The notes under the pieces: generated by a model
Seen by the model: the letters and a program-made list of their open reading frames with translations, nothing else
What the model was told of the DNA's origin: nothing
Databases searched by the model: none
Shown: one piece after another, positions 31,071 through 45,764 of the stretch
Numbering within the stretch: the first letter of the stretch is position 1
Layout: every line of letters begins with the position of its first letter
Translations under genes and position numbers: made by a program
Source of the DNA: Doris montereyensis
Taxonomy: Eukaryota; Mollusca; Gastropoda; Nudibranchia; Dorididae
Direction of reading: 5' to 3'
DNA length: 64,000 nt
Assembly (NCBI GenBank): GCA_037039925.1
Contig: JAXRKP010001136.1
Coordinates: 63,501-127,500, forward strand

Positions 31071-34000
31071 CTCTTTTATTTCTTCAACCCGCACCCCCGC
31101 GCCCTTCCATCCAAAGCTGACGACACTCTTGACCACCATTGCGGCAGCCACAATTGATTTTGTGTGTGTGGGTGCCATTGGTATATGCTTGCTTGCAATG
31201 TGCAGCTGCCGCCCTGAATCACTTTTCCCACCGACCATTCCTCCCCACTCCCTTTCCTTTTCTTTTCCTCCTTCCTTTCACCCTTCCTCCATCCTTCCCA
31301 TCGCCCCATCCTTTCCACTCCACATTTGATCTTCCCAGTTGTCTCCCTTTTCTTCCCTTTGCATCAAGTTTGCCCTCTGTACTGTGTGTGGATTTCTACC
31401 CTTAATTAATAATAAATATTATAATAACTACACCCTGAGTGAAACCTTTGGCACCATCCCGCCCCTATCCTGTTGCCTAGCCTCCTGTGTACATCCGCTT
31501 TTTCTTCATTTTCTTTCCTTATTTATTCATTTAGTTATTTAGTTATTTATTTATCTATTTATTAATTTTTTAATTTAATTTCTTTAAAAAAAATTATTAT
31601 TAGTTATTCATTCATTTACTTATTTATTTATTCATTTATTTATTTTGTTATTTCATTTTTAATAAAGTTATTGTTTTCTTTCGCTGTCTATTTATTTATT
31701 CACTCATTTTATTTATTCCTTTGTGGCTTAGCTAGTTGAGATTACCCTCTAGTTATTAATCTATGTCCTGTGTTTTCTTTCTTTCCTCTTTGTCTCGGCT
31801 TCTGCTCAAAGATCACATTATGTCGTATCTGATCTTCTACAGGCTGAGTTTTGTCTTTGTCTCTTGCTTTGCAGGAATTTAAACACAATAAGTTGTTTTT
31901 TTTTGTAGCCTTTTCAAGTGTTTTTGCCTCTCACTCTCTCTCTTTCTCCTGGCTGACATTTGACATTTGATGATGTGCTTTGCTTTTCGTCTTTCCTTCT
32001 GTTCCACTTTCTAGCCTCATTCCAATTCCAAATCATATTTCTCACTGCGTGACTTTTTTGGCGCTTCAATTGTTGACTTATGAACACTCATTTCTCTATT
32101 TTCCAACCCCCTCCCCTCTCCCACCCCACCCCATCTCTCTCTACCTTCAACCCACCCCCTCCCTTTCCTTCCCACCTCCATGTCCCCTCACTCCAACTTC
32201 TCTCGCCGTTTCTTTTTTCTCTTCACCTTTTGTTACTCTACAGATTTCCCCGACTTCTTCTGAGCAATCAAAAAAAAAAAAAAAAAAAGAAAGAGTGAAA
32301 ACATTTTGAAGTTGAAGGAAGAAAATTAGAAATAAAAAAAAATAAAAAAAAGAGAAGAATGTCTTCGATTGCATCTAATGCATCAACTTCCAGTATCAGG
32401 AAGAAGAAAGGGAGAGAAGGAAAGAAGAAAAAAAGGAAGAATGTTAGACAATTAAATCAGATTTCCAGTCAACAAAATATTTCAGCATGAGGAGACGTAA
32501 CAAAAGATGAAGAGAAAGAAAAGAAGAAGAAAGAAAGAAGAACTACCCACACATCTAAAAAACACCAAAACTGACGACTCCAAGATCAAGTGTGCTGCCT
32601 GTCTCGTCCCAACCGACGAGGAGCGACACTGACGTTTCATTCAGAGGACGACGTGACATCTTTTTCGATTTCTGGATCACGTGTTTCATAAGTCTATGAA
32701 TTTTGAAAGCAGACATGATGATTCCATCATAATTTATTTTTGGTTTTTATGGGAAGCACATGTCTACACGAGTCAATGAATAGATTATATTATTATTATT
32801 ATTGTTACCCGCCTGATGTAATTCCTGTTCAATATCTCGAAGATTAAGATTGTGATGATATTGATACTATGATTGTGATTATGATAGTTGATAGGCCTGT
32901 TTGACTGCTGTGTTTTGTGACTTTTTACTTTATGCATGAACGGTCAGAACCCACCATTGGTGACTTGCCGAGCACTGCTCGTGAAATTGAGATGAAATTT
33001 GAAATGCCTTCATCCATCTCTCTATCGGTATGGTTATTTCAAACTGCACCCTTTCAGCTTTTTTCTTTCTTTTTTTTTTCTTCCTTTTTTTTCTTTCCCT
33101 CTTATTCTTATCTTTCAGTCAGTGATCATAATTGTTGCTTTTCTCTCTCTTTAGGACGCTTGTTGTCGTAGTTTACGCTTTCTTTTCTGTTTTACTTGCA
33201 TCGTATCATGTCATACTGTTTTTCCTAGTGATGGTAAAGGGCATTATCACAATGTGTAGGCATGCACCTGTGTAATTGTAATGCTAGACAGCAAAGCAAG
33301 CAATCTACTTCTTCTACTTCTTCTTCTTCTTCTGTGGGTCGTAAAGGCCTTGCAACAACATGATGCATTTGTGGCGTCTGAATATTCATCTGTGTCAGTC
33401 TGGTTGAAGTAAGAGGGTCGAAGATCAAGAGGATTAAACAATTTTATAAAAAATTTTATTGTTGTGAATAAAATTATTAATGTGAGTTTTGGGTTTTTTT
33501 AGGGGGGGGGGGGATTTTACTCGTACTACTCGTAGCTATTATTTGCGGGGTTTTTTTCTTCTCTCCATGATGGATTGGGACGTAGGAGTATCAGTAATGG
33601 TAATAAGATGGGGTCTTTTCTTTCATTTGTTTCCTGTACTGTTGTGAAATCTATGCAAGAAGAATCTATGCAATGCTCACACGTGGCAAGGCTTTGAGCT
33701 ACTAGGGGCCGCTATGTCACTGTCAGGTGGCTTGAATTTAGCTGTTGCTGTGGTGAAATGAAAGGAAGAATCAAGAGGCAAGAGACTAGTCTTGACTAGA
33801 TTTGGGATGCTAGCGGTGAAATGAAAACTTTAAAAGTGATGGAATAAACTGCCGGTCATGATTGGATTCGCCGAAAGACCTTCTCAAAAGAAACACTGTA
33901 TCGTTGTAGAGATTAAGTGCTGAGTGTTGATTGGTAGGATTTGTCTGTGGTTACTTTGGGCTTTCCAACTTTCTCATGGCGAGGTGATGGCCTCTGGTTC

Positions 34001-34103
34001 AAACCCGTCCGGTGCCCAAGACTATTTTGCTGTTCACTCCACTCCTGTCTGTATTCTTCTTCTTGTCTTTGCGCTCCTACCTATCGGAGTTTTTCCTCCA
34101 AAA

Positions 34104-34136
<33 letters not shown>

Positions 34137-34635
34137 CGTCATGTCTATATTTAGATTACCAGTAGTCTAAACACGGCCTTCCCCACTGTTTGTCTTTCCA
34201 TTTAATGAAATCCAACAGCAGCAGTGTTGGTCATCTTTTTTGTCTTCCTTTCACAGAGGCAGAAAGAATTTATTTTTATTAAATAACATCATGTATGTCA
34301 GATTTATACAGTAAAATAATTTTAAGTTCATAATGCTTTCATTGTTATTATTATCATTTATGCCTGTGATTGATTATTTACTTCACTACACATTTGTGAC
34401 GTAATGAAATTAAAGAGTTATAAAAAAGTCCCCGATAATATTAATCAACAAAGAAACAAAACAGAAAAAGAAAATGCAATTTTGTCTCTGTCTACTTCAT
34501 TTAGTTTTTCTGCTATTGATTTTTGTCTATTTTCAGTCGTACAATTTTAAGGTGTTTTTTCTCTTCTATTAACGTTATTATTTTACCCGAGGTGGTTACA
34601 TGTGTGATTGATTTGCTTCCCCTTCCTCACCACAG

Positions 34636-34673
34636 CCCCTGAACAGATGGACTCTTTCCGGAAAAACTGCTAA
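34636..34673 (+). CDS. Possible alternative last coding exon of SERCA (short C-terminus)
   Basis: A strong acceptor (CTTCCCCTTCCTCACCACAG, ending 34635) is followed by a frame that joins the donor at 15757 in phase. The spliced codon is G+CC (Ala), then PEQMDSFRKNC and TAA at 34671-34673. This would give a short, hydrophilic 12-residue tail instead of the 47-residue extension. Supporting points are the good pyrimidine tract, phase compatibility and a short tail of the kind seen in other SERCA short forms. Against it are the 18.9-kb intron and the lack of any conserved motif. Another acceptor at 21010 could serve equally in phase but has a weaker case. Confidence 0.4.
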
Positions 34674-37600
34674 GTACAAGGACTACTGCCGTCTACTCCG
34701 ACCTTCCATGCACCTTTTTTTTTTTAGTTTCCCCTTCCCCCGCTAGGAAAGTTGCGATATCCGCTGATGTGCCTGTCGGTCGGGGTGGCTGTCGGTGGGG
34801 TTTCTGCAACCTAACAAGCAGTGCATTTATTTGGCTTTTCTCAAATCTTTATTTGATTACAATTTGAATGGCAGTTTGTGTTCGTTTTGGGTTTGTTTTT
34901 TTTCGGCAGGATGAACTTAAAATATTTATTTTAAAAAAAAACAACAAATTTTGTTGACCTTTGTGTTTTTTGCTTCAATAGCAAGTTCTGTTTATTTTAA
35001 TTGACGTTTTAAACATTTCTTTATTCAGAGATAAAACGTTTCAATAAATTCAGGGGAATTCTGTTGGCATAAAATTACTCTTTAGTAATGTACTCTGATT
35101 GAGTTTGCTTAAAAATTGTTTTGGCTGTCACTTTGTTTATTTATTAAAGTTATTCAACTTTTAAATTAATTGCTTTATAATTGCATTGCTTTCACAAAGA
35201 GAGGTGAGCTGTAATATCAGCAGAAATGTTTATTTGCAATCTGTATAGTACAGTACATCATTCTCAGACTTTATTTTAAAAGTTCAAAATTTTTTTTTAG
35301 GATTACCATGGCCCCTTTTATAAAAAAAAAACCAACTGGAATTTTAATGATGACCATTAAGTATTCTGATTAATCTAATTAAAATAAATGTCAAATTCTT
35401 TGAACACTAAAGAACGGAAAACAAAAATACGATATTACTCTTTTGACTTCATTTATGTACATTTTCAATACGGAATACCATAAAACTTTTAAACATCAGG
35501 GGTTTTTAATAGTGTAAAAGTAAAAGACAATTGTGTAAAAAAAAAAATTCTCTAAGTAAGTTTACATGTTTGTGTGACCGTTTTTTAAGTTTTGTTTTGG
35601 TTTTGAAGAAAAAGATCCATCTAGAATGTTGATGTTGGATTTTGTACTTTTTTAAAATGCTGTAAAAATTGTCGAGCAAGACAAGCTTTTTTTAATAAGA
35701 CCTTGGGTATGAATTTGTCAAGTCAGTAGAGAAGAATGAAAAGAAAATTCTTTTCTTAATTTTTTTTATACAAGTTCATGGCAAAATGCTGTGCTTATGA
35801 TGAACATCCATTTAAATATGACATTTGTAGTAGATGTAGTAGATGTTTGTATATTGGTGATACTTGGCAACGTCTGCGGCAAGTGTAATCTTATTGAAAG
35901 ATGAAACTACGTTATAAATCTTTTTGTGTCACTTGTTATCATAAACTTGATTGAAAATGGTGTTTTATTGCACAAGTTACATGTGTGCAATGCTGGCTGG
36001 TGAGTAGGCGATGATGAGGATTTCAATTGAAACATTCTTTTTTTTCTCTCTCTTCATTGATTTGATCAGTGTGACACTGACATCAGTAATAAATAGCAAT
36101 AAACATCTTAATTTGAAGAAATAAAATGAATAATTTGAAAAGTTAAAAATTCGTCACACGATGGTTACAAGGGTGCATGTTTTTCAACTGCCCAGCTTTA
36201 AATAAGAACAATGGTGTCATTCTCTCCCTTCGACATGATCTGTGTGTGAATGTGTGTGTATGTACATACATTATGTACGTGTGTGTCTGTGTGTGTGTAG
36301 TGATGCCAAACTCCCATCATCTCATCCGATTCTTTTTTTAAATGTCTTATCTATACGTCTCCATCACCCTCTTCTGCCAAGATAACACCCCCCCCCCATC
36401 CCCCTCCCTTCTCCGCGTTCCCGTCTCCCATTTCATGCTTCACATACTACAGTGATTTCGGTTGACTCATGTTAAAACGTTCATGGTCATATTGGCATGC
36501 CGTGGTGTGAAAAATCTCATTGGAAAAAAAAAATCACACAAGGATTTATGAAAGAAGTTGAAATGAAAGTTAGTAAATAAATTCAATAGAGTGTGAGATT
36601 GTTCTCCTTTATAATATATATATATTTTTGTGTGTGTGTGTGTGTATGTGTGTGTGTTTGTTTCAAATTTCATAAAACCTTCGTTATCGTGTTCTCAGTA
36701 TTTATAGAATAATAAAAGTGTCATGATCGGAGTGAATTTGATTTACGCGCCCTTGTGATGGAGAAATAGATTTTTAAAAGTTAACTTGTGTCACTATTTG
36801 AATGTTATTTTTTTAACTAGATTTTAATTATTAATTTTATTATTATTATTAATAATAAAGCAATCAATTTTTTCTAGGCTGATATGCAACTTTTCTACTG
36901 CTTGCTGTTTTAATATTCTTTTTCATTTGTTTTGTTGTTATGATTTTTTTTTCAATATAAATTTGTGATGACAGTATTTTATAATACAAATCAATTTATT
37001 TATTTATTTATTGAGAGAAAAGAGGGTCTGGTATGTTAATACTACTCATATAGTAGTGAGTGTATGTTGGAGTGAAGTTATTTTTTTGTTGTTGTTTTGT
37101 TTTTTGCAGGGAGATTTGTGAGCATTTCTTGTATGAGATGGGAGTTATTGCGTTATGTTTTTCAGTGTCACTTCCTAAAATTCCCTGTGGAGAGTGCGTC
37201 AAACGTCCACACCTCTGTGTTTTACCGTTACCATAACAACTTCTGTGCTGTTAACCAATTTTCAATTCCATCCAGTCTGTAGAGGAGGAGCAGCAGTTAG
37301 TTTTTATCTCCATGTATTGTATCTTTGTATTTCTGTGTGTGTGTGCGCGTGTGTGTGTGTGCACACACATGTGCGTGCGTGTGTGTGTGTGTGTTGCTCC
37401 TGACGTATTGTATGTACGTTTTTAAAGTTTGTACATTCGTTCATTAAAAAAAAAAACAACTCTTGTGTGGTTTGGCTTTAATCTCCGTCTCGTAATTTAT
37501 CCACACACACACTTCACCCCAGCGACCGTTATGAGCCCTTTCCCCCTTTAAATGTTGAACGATTGTCTCGATATTTTCACCTTTTGTCATTTCGACCTTT

Positions 37601-39029
37601 TATTTTTTCGATTTTCTTCATATTTTTTTCTTGGGCTTTTGTAAGTCATAATAATATTTCTTAACCATCCCATTGTTTTGATGATTCACGAAATGAAGCT
37701 ATTAGTATTTATTTTTATTTAAAAAAATATTTTTATCATGATTATTATTAGTAAGATGTTTTGGGTGTTGTTTTTAAAAAAAATAATTTTAAATTTTAAT
37801 GCAAGAATCCTCAAGCAATGACATACCTCTCACTCCTACTCATGACTCACTTTAGTTTTGGAGTGCTACTTTTATTTTAACCATCTCAGGGTTGGGTTAA
37901 TTTTTTAAAGAATTTTATATCTTTTTTTTTTCTTTTTCTTTTTGCCATTGCAATGTGTTCCCCTCCACAATCACCTACCATCCCTCATCTCTATCATATT
38001 AAATAACACAAGGCTCATCGGAGAAAAAAAAGAAGAGGAAAATATTATAATTATATAATTTTCTTGACCCTTGTTTGTTTGGTTGGGCTTTTAAATTTTT
38101 TATTTCGGTGTATTTGCAATGTGTCTCACATGGTGTCAAAGGTCAGCCCCCCCCTTGTTTCAGTCGCAGTTTGACCTTTCACAACGAAGTAAATAAGTTC
38201 ACTATCGTGTTTTTTGTCGTTTTTTTTTACCCAGTGTTCATTTTCCTGTGTGTTTGTGTAATATGAATGACGGAAGTAAATATAATTAATGATGTTGAAC
38301 CACATCCTCCCTTGCCCGTTCCACCCCCCCTCCCCCCACCCCCCACCCCGATTTCTGTCTTATTTAAGCTTGCATACATGATAGAAACAATGTGATAAAT
38401 GTTGTCTATAATGTTTTATTGCTAATGTTATTATTAGTACTATATTATTATTATCTTTATTATTCCTTAGAAATACGATAAAGTTCTACCCCAGAGAGTG
38501 GCGTTCTTCCTGTCTATTTTAATTCTTCCACAGTTTAGATTTGAGTCGTGTGATTTTTTACACTTTCTTCCAATTTTTATTCTTACCGTTCTTTGTAATT
38601 ATTTTTGTTTGTTTCCCTTCTTTTTTTTTTCTTTTTATATTAAATTTTTTTTTTCATCTGTCACTTTTTGTCCTCACACCCCCATCAACCGTTCTCCCCA
38701 CCCCACCCCACCGCCCGTTTACCCTTCATGTGAAAAAAGATGTATGTTACAAACTCCCGTTACCTCCCCGCCCCTTTTTCTTGGTGTACCGTACCAAGAT
38801 TGTAAGGCAAAGGTTTGTACTCTCTCTCCTCTCTTGAAATTATTATTATCTCAGATTTAGACTTTTTTAACATGTTGCTTCATGACAAATATTAAAATCT
38901 AGAACAGATGACAACTTTTTTGCCTCCTGCATTATTATTATTATTATTGTTATTGTTATTATTATTATTATTATTATTAATTTTTGTCAAAACGTTTGTG
39001 TGTCAAAACGTTTGTCTGTGTGTGCTTTT

Positions 39030-39503
39030 GTTGGCGAATGGCGGGCACTGCTGATACTAGTGATAGGTATTTCTTCTTTCCTTTCACTCTTTCACTGTCA
39101 CTTTCTTTCATCTTACTGTTTCCTCTAAATTCATCCTGAGATCACCGCATATGGTGGAGAAGGGTAAGTTTCAATCAAACAATAAACAAAGCTGATGATA
39201 GGTCTTGCTCCTTTCCTAGTTTCATTCAGTTGCTCATTTCCCGTCTTGCTATTTCTTTTTTTCTGTGGGCTGGTGGGTGTTGCTGGTAGGTCCTACTTTT
39301 TCCTTTTACTCTTTCACTTATCTTTTATCTTGCTATTTCCTCTTAATTCACCCTGAGATCACCACACTGGTGGACAGGTAAATCTCAATTAAACAAACGA
39401 ATCTTATTTGTAGACGGGGTAATATTCAATCAAAGTTCTTATCCCACCCTGAGATCACCACATATGATGGACAGGGTGAGATTCAATGAAACAAACAAAC
39501 AAA
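39030..39503 (+). repeat. Three consecutive copies of SINE-like family C
   Basis: Copy 1 (39030-39190) and copy 2 (39265-39402) are nearly complete. Both have the opening GGCGGGCACTGCTGATACTA / GGTGGGTGTTGCTGGTAGGT, the pyrimidine stretch, CACCCTGAGATCACC or its close variant, and the AATCAAAC/AATTAAACAAAC tail. Copy 3 (39440-39503) is only the last ~60 bp, ending AATGAAACAAACAAACAAAG. This cluster defines the family best. Confidence 0.75.
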
Positions 39504-39899
39504 GCGCTCTGATTTCTAGTATTGGAAATGCATTGTGTTATATTTCGATACATTTTGCAGAGAATTCACTCTACTACAAAAGCCTGGAGCCACTTTAAAC
39601 TGTAATCACTCCGGAAGACAGACTGCTTTATACGATATGTACTAGGGAGCTTTGATAACACATTTCCATTTGAATTACCCATTGCATGATCAAGGTGTAT
39701 CACTAATATCAGTTACGAATAGATAAACAAGAAATTTGTTGAGGACACTGCAGACGGAGGAAAAATCGACAATTGCCTTTAACGCTTTGTTCCATACCAT
39801 CGGATATTACAGAATTTCAGCAACTCGTGAGCATAAGTGGACATATCAATGCAATGGGCAGTTCAAAGGGTGATGCGTTATTAAAACTTGCTTGTATAT

Positions 39900-40092
39900 A
39901 TTTTGATTTTACCCACATCCACAACAAAGGTGATCTCAGAGTTTTTGGCATTATATTTCTAATTTTGCCTGGATTGCCCTGTGTGTAAACAAACAAAAAA
40001 CTTGATACAATTTTTCAACCTGTCATGCATGAACCCTCAGCCTTGGAGAGGCCGACACCTTACCTGTGGACCTCTGCTAAGTGCCCTATCCT
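39900..40092 (-). repeat. tRNA-derived SINE, family A, reverse, internally deleted
   Basis: On the minus strand the end has GTTGTGGATGTGGGTAAAAT, as in the other family A copies. The tRNA-like head is at 40030-40090 (GGTAAGGTGTCGGCCTCTCC on the minus strand). The middle of the body is missing. Confidence 0.65.
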
Positions 40093-40247
40093 ATGACTAG
40101 AATAATGTAACTGGTTAGCTTTTGTGTCCCTTGCACATCAGTGTTCCTTTCCATCTGTTGGTGTGTATCTATTTGAAATGGAGAACTTAAAGTTTTAAAG
40201 GATGGGAGTCAGCTGGCGTAATCTCATGGCTGGAGTGAATCTCATAA

Positions 40248-40537
40248 AGTAAAGCTCCTTCAAAGCCATTGTGGCTCATAGAGCCGGAGATTATCCCAGA
40301 TTCTGTACCCTAAAGTAAAGCGGAACAGGTGATAATAATGACCTCCTGGACAGGACGCTAGTCTGATGCAGGTTCTTACTCCCAAGCTGATGCTTGTACC
40401 CATTTGCACCTGGGTCGTGTGAGAAAAACAGGTGTTAAGTATCTTTCCTAAGTAACACAACTAGCTTTGCTAGGATTTGAACTCGGGACCTCATGACTCC
40501 CAAATCTGACAACCTAACTGCTTGGCCACCGACGCCA
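40248..40537 (-). repeat. tRNA-derived SINE, family B, reverse copy
   Basis: The minus strand starts TGGCGTCGGTGGCCAAGCAG, then TTAGGTTGTCAG, then a B-box-like GAGTTCAAATCC. The body contains the Pol III-type head, CACCTGTTTTTCTCACACGA and the GGCTCTATGAGCCACAATGG tail block. It is the best-preserved A/B box pair of this family together with the copy at 50602. Confidence 0.82.
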
Positions 40538-41039
40538 GTGATCAAAATTACGATAAACATTAATTTACTAAAATTTTGTTAATTATGAGGTGCTGAATTC
40601 AATGACATGGCTTTTAAAAAAATAACGAGTTCATGTTCATTGAGTGATCAAGCCCCGCATGCCTCTAGCTGATGACTCATCACCTGTCCGTACAACCAAC
40701 TGACATAAATGGAATATACCGTACTCATATATACTATTACTATATGCCGTCATGTCTTTTAAGTCATTTAGTCGTATTGGTTACATGAACACACATTTCC
40801 ATTACTGTAACTGTAAGGTCCCAAAGGGTAATAAATCGCTGCTCTTCTTTCTCTTCAAGTCTAATCGAGGCTGATGGATTTTGGACGTGTTGAGTCGTTT
40901 AGGTGGACATGTAGCTTTACAGGAGTTTTGATTTTGATTTGTTGTCGTCTACCGTTGTTTCTATTCTAGATGTTTGATACTCGTTAATAGAACAATGGAC
41001 ACATTGATCATATAAATGATTTTAAAAACATTTGATTTC

Positions 41040-41346
41040 ATTTTACCCACATCCACAACTAAGGTGATCTCAGAGTTTTTGGTAGGATTTTTAATTTTGC
41101 CCGGACTGTTTTGTAACCAGCCGATGGATCTTTAACATGCACAGAGTGTTATGATTTGCACACGTGACCCCCTTTTTATCATCCGTCTCCAATGGGACTA
41201 GGTGTCGATCCACCTATCTTGACCAGGGGAAGTTTTTACTTTTAATAAAAAAACCTTGAGTTAATTTTTCAATCATCAATGGGGATTCAATCGATGACCT
41301 TTGGGTGGAGAGGCTGACACCCTACCTCTGGACTGCTGAGTCCCCC
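41040..41346 (-). repeat. tRNA-derived SINE, family A, reverse, near full length
   Basis: The minus-strand head is at the right end: GAGGGGGACTCAGCAGTCCA, then GAGGTAGGGTGTCAGCCTCT, then the B-box-like region. The body includes GTTAAAGATCCATCGGCTGG. The end is GTTGTGGATGTGGGTAAAAT. The family length is about 300 bp. Confidence 0.75.
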
Positions 41347-41880
41347 TCATTTAAAAGATAGGAATAAAGAGGCAGTATTGAAATGACCATAGACACAAAC
41401 AAGGATTTCTTTTCCCAACCTTGTAAAATTCATAAAAATCTTTTGAAAAGATGTCTGACAAAGAAAAAAAGATAACAATAACAATCAAAGCTGTTGTGTA
41501 AAAATCGATTTTACAGTTCAAGTTATTATTATGATCATATTATTATAGCAATATATAATTATAATCTTCATAATATAGCAGCAGAAAGCTAAAAAGGGGA
41601 CACAACTAGCCCTTTACTAATACACCTTGCATATAATATTAATAATATATATATAAACAAAGTAGGACAAGAGATACCCTTTCTGTTGTAGATAAATGTA
41701 AAGGAAAAAATATGCTAAGAAGTAATTGTTTTAAAAGAAATACACTAATTTCAGTGAGAAGATATTGAAGCATAAAATGTAATTGATAAATTCAGAAATT
41801 TTATAGGAATAGGGATGCAGGTTATATTGAAATTTAAAAAAATAAAAATTAAAAAATAAGAAAATAACAATAACAATAAT

Positions 41881-41884
41881 AATG

Positions 41885-41941
<57 letters not shown>

Positions 41942-42002
41942 TATAATAACAATAATAATATTAAAAGAATACTATTAAATAATATTATAATAAATAATAA
42001 TA

Positions 42003-42078
<76 letters not shown>

Positions 42079-42108
42079 GTAATTTTAATAATAATAATAA
42101 TAGTAATT

Positions 42109-42186
<78 letters not shown>
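41881..42186. repeat. (AAT)n microsatellite block, ~300 bp
   Basis: Long AAT runs with short interruptions (for example AATAGTAATTTTAATAAT, twice at 42075-42115). Confidence 0.97.
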
Positions 42187-45100
42187 GTCCTACTGCTACT
42201 AAAACTAATAATAATGAAAAGCCATCAATATGATGGAAAGTGCTCACTAAAACTCTAAATTTGGACTGGGGAACAATTCTATCTTGTTGATCAATTAAAA
42301 TACAACAGCAAAGGGTTAACTATCTTTATCAAAACATAATCCCAGAAACCGTAAGTATTGCTACACAAACAGTCAAAATAAGCATACAAATTTCAACTTT
42401 CACTCTTCTCCATTTTCTAAACTGACAAAAATGGTATGCAGTAAAATAAACTCCTGTGACTGAATGTTTTCAAATGGCGACCAGGAGGGGAGAAATAGCA
42501 ATAACAAAAGAACACAATGGATTGGAAAAAGATGAACTAAAAATAGATTTTACAATTTCTGAACACAGGAATATAAAAATTTAAAAATCATTTGATGAAA
42601 ATTTACACTCAAGAATAGGCCTATATGCTTTGCTTCAAATTTAAAAAAAGAAAAATATTCCCATACGAATAAAAAGTTTTACACAGGTAGTGTGTGTGTT
42701 CATTGGTTAAAGCTGAAGCTCACTGTGTGTATGTGTGTGTGTATGTGTGTGTGTGTGTGTATGTTTGTGTGCTTGTAATGGTACTCTGGCAGATGAAATC
42801 ATAATGTAGACAGATATTAAAAAAACAACCGAAGACGGATTTTCTGCGACCCGTATCCAAGTTGTAGTTATAAATCATGAGTTCGCCGTCATTACATTCC
42901 TGACCATCCCCATCATCGGCTTTTTAATTCCATTCAAAGTCCTTCTCAGCTCCCACAGGAGTACGGTACAGACATGCAAATGAGTCTTTGTAATTGTAAT
43001 TATTTATCACACAATTTTTAAGAATTCAGTTAAAGTAAAACCACCCCCTCCCGGCTTAGAATACCGGCCAGGCATTGACAACGCCTTTACACTTTTCCTA
43101 GTCAGGGCCTAGGAGTTTGGTTGGTAGAGAGAGAGGTTGAATCCTCATTCCAGACATGGATTTGTTTGCCTCCCCCCCCCCTCCTGTCAACCAAGCAGCG
43201 AAATGGGTAGGTAGGTAGGTAGGTAGGTAGGAAGGTAGGTCTACTCAGACTGCGAAAGTAAGACATCCAAAAGTTAGGACTCTTTCTACTTCTGATTATC
43301 CCAAGCTCAATCATGCTGATAACGGGACTAACTGCAATGAAAACGGGGTAAGGGAGGGGGATAATTGTCATTGTATGCATTCTCTTAAAATTATTCCGTC
43401 ACCCAGATGCCTAGATGGTAATCTCCTATCATCTGTTGTGCCTGTCATTGTAAAAACCAGAGGATAAAATGACTGGATTTTTGGAGTTCATTTTCCTATA
43501 AAACAGGAAAAACTAATTACATGTTTTGTCACAAGACTGAAATACAAAGAAAGAATTTGATTATTGTATCAAAATTACAGAGGAAAATTTTGACAAAGCG
43601 ATTTTCGAGAAAAAGATGAAGCGCCAATGAATTACTATGATTATTATTATGCTACACGATTCAAGTTTCTACATTACCATATGTTCTAGTTTGAAGTGGG
43701 TAACAAGAGCTCATCAGTTGCAGGTACATGTATGTCTTGGGGCATAAATTTAGTTATTTTCTCCTCCAAGTGTATCTTATAAAAAGTTGAATCAACATCA
43801 TAATATTACAAAATTACATCCCTTTTCTTTCTTTATCAAAAAAGAAATGGGGAGAACGAAATCTTTGACGTCAATTTTCTCAAGAGTAGGGCTAGCCTAG
43901 TTAGGACCGAATTAATCTGGGATTGCAAACAATGTTGCCCTTAATCTGTAAGATGTAGTGTGATAATGACACTGCAAGGTGTGTGAGTAAGTTGTGTAAG
44001 TGTAAGTCAGATTGTATATTTTGAGATTCATCCAAGAAAACAGATCAACAAGTCAAAGATCAATGACAGACACTGACATTACAAAAATAAATTACAAAAT
44101 CTGCACACATGTGCATGAAGAAAAATTATGCTCTTTACATCATTTTGACAAGCTTGTAGACATCTACACCAGTACAACATGAGCGATAAAATACATACAT
44201 TTAAAAATAAATAAATAAAAGCAAATAACAGCACAGATGAAGTTGTTATGTTTTTCGTTGACTGGGAAGAAGGAGTAATTTTCAATGATGTTGGAGATTT
44301 TTCTTTTAATGCAAATTACGATCCATACATTCTTGTACTATATTTGTCAAATTTTAAAGGATAAATCAGTACATTCAACCTAATGACAGTCAAATAAAAC
44401 ATACTTTTAGTCTACTAAAGGACTTTTTGTTTTTTAGAAAAAGAAATTTCGAATGAAGTTAAAAAGATTTTTATGTTTTCTTATTGAGTTAACATTACAA
44501 AAAATCATAACGAAAAATTTCCTGGTTTTTTGTTGACTTTCAAAGGCATTTTTTTTTTTTTTAAATTTGAAATTTTCTTTTTTTAGCATTTTCAAATGCC
44601 TTGATTTAGACTTCTGAAGAAAAACTTTGTTTGTTCTCAGTTGATCAGAAGAAGCTGACTGATAGTCTACAACACAAATTTTGACAGATTAAATTGACTG
44701 ATTAGTAAAGCACAAACATTTCCAAAATGAATTATGATAAGTTTTACATCCTTATAATATAATTTCTTGACTGAAATTTCAAGACACACAACATTTTTTC
44801 AATTATTGAACAAAATATAAAAAACGTCTGGTAAATTTACATAAAATTAAACCAGATTACTTTTACGAATGGAAAGCAAAGCCAAAACCTTTAATAGCAA
44901 TGAAACGTTTGAGACAGAAATTTATAATAAAAACGTTCACGGGAGAAAATGAGCTGAAACTTCTAATATCGTGGAACGAAAAGAACACAAGTGTTTTAAC
45001 AAATATAAAAGACAACTAGAAAAAAAAGGAAGGTTAAACAATAAAACACAACAAGCCAGAGACAAAACCACATATTATTATGTCCATGCTAATGTAAATA

Positions 45101-45241
45101 CGGATGTTTACGGGGAGGCGCCACATAGACAGTAATATAGATAGATTTAACGTAGCTGTCAGAGTTAGAGTGCCATAGAAACAAGAACAAAACACATATA
45201 TATATATAAAGAAATTAACAGAAAAACAATTATGAACCTCA

Positions 45242-45535
45242 CACTAGGTGGCAGAGTGATTAGGCTGTCGAAATTGGGATCATGAGCTCCCGGATTGAAT
45301 CCTAGCAAAGCTAGGTCTGGCATTGTGTTCCTTAGGAAAGGCACTTTATATAGTTTATATGCTTTTTCTCTACTCGACCCCAGATGCAATTGGGTACCAG
45401 CAACAGCATGGGAGTAAAACTTGCATCAGACTAGCATCTTGTTCAGGAGGGGATTGTTATCACCTCTTCCACTTCAATCTTCTATAGAAACCAGGATACG
45501 CTCCAGCTCTTTAGGCAGCAATGGCCATGAAGGAT
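45242..45535 (+). repeat. tRNA-derived SINE, family B, forward copy
   Basis: The head contains GGTGGCAGAGTGATTAGGCT and GAGCTCCCGGATTGAATCCT (B-box-like), then AGCAAAGCTAGGTCTGGCAT. The body has GTTCCTTAGGAAAGGCACTT and GACCCCAGATGCAATTGGGT. The tail block is CAGCTCTTTAGGCAGCAATG. Confidence 0.8.
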
Positions 45536-45764
45536 CTTGAAGAAACTCAGACTGAATTGAACCAGTGACCTATGCAATGGTACCCACTCTCTTGTCATAA
45601 AAGGAAAAACGCACTTCCACCCTTGCCAACTTTGCTGACTAAAACAAGGAATTTCATCAACAAAGCTTTTCTTGTAAATCCAGTCATGGCTAATAGCTAT
45701 AAAAAGAATATGAATTTGAAGTTTTCCCCATGTCTACAAAGAACATAAAGATAAAGATGGATTA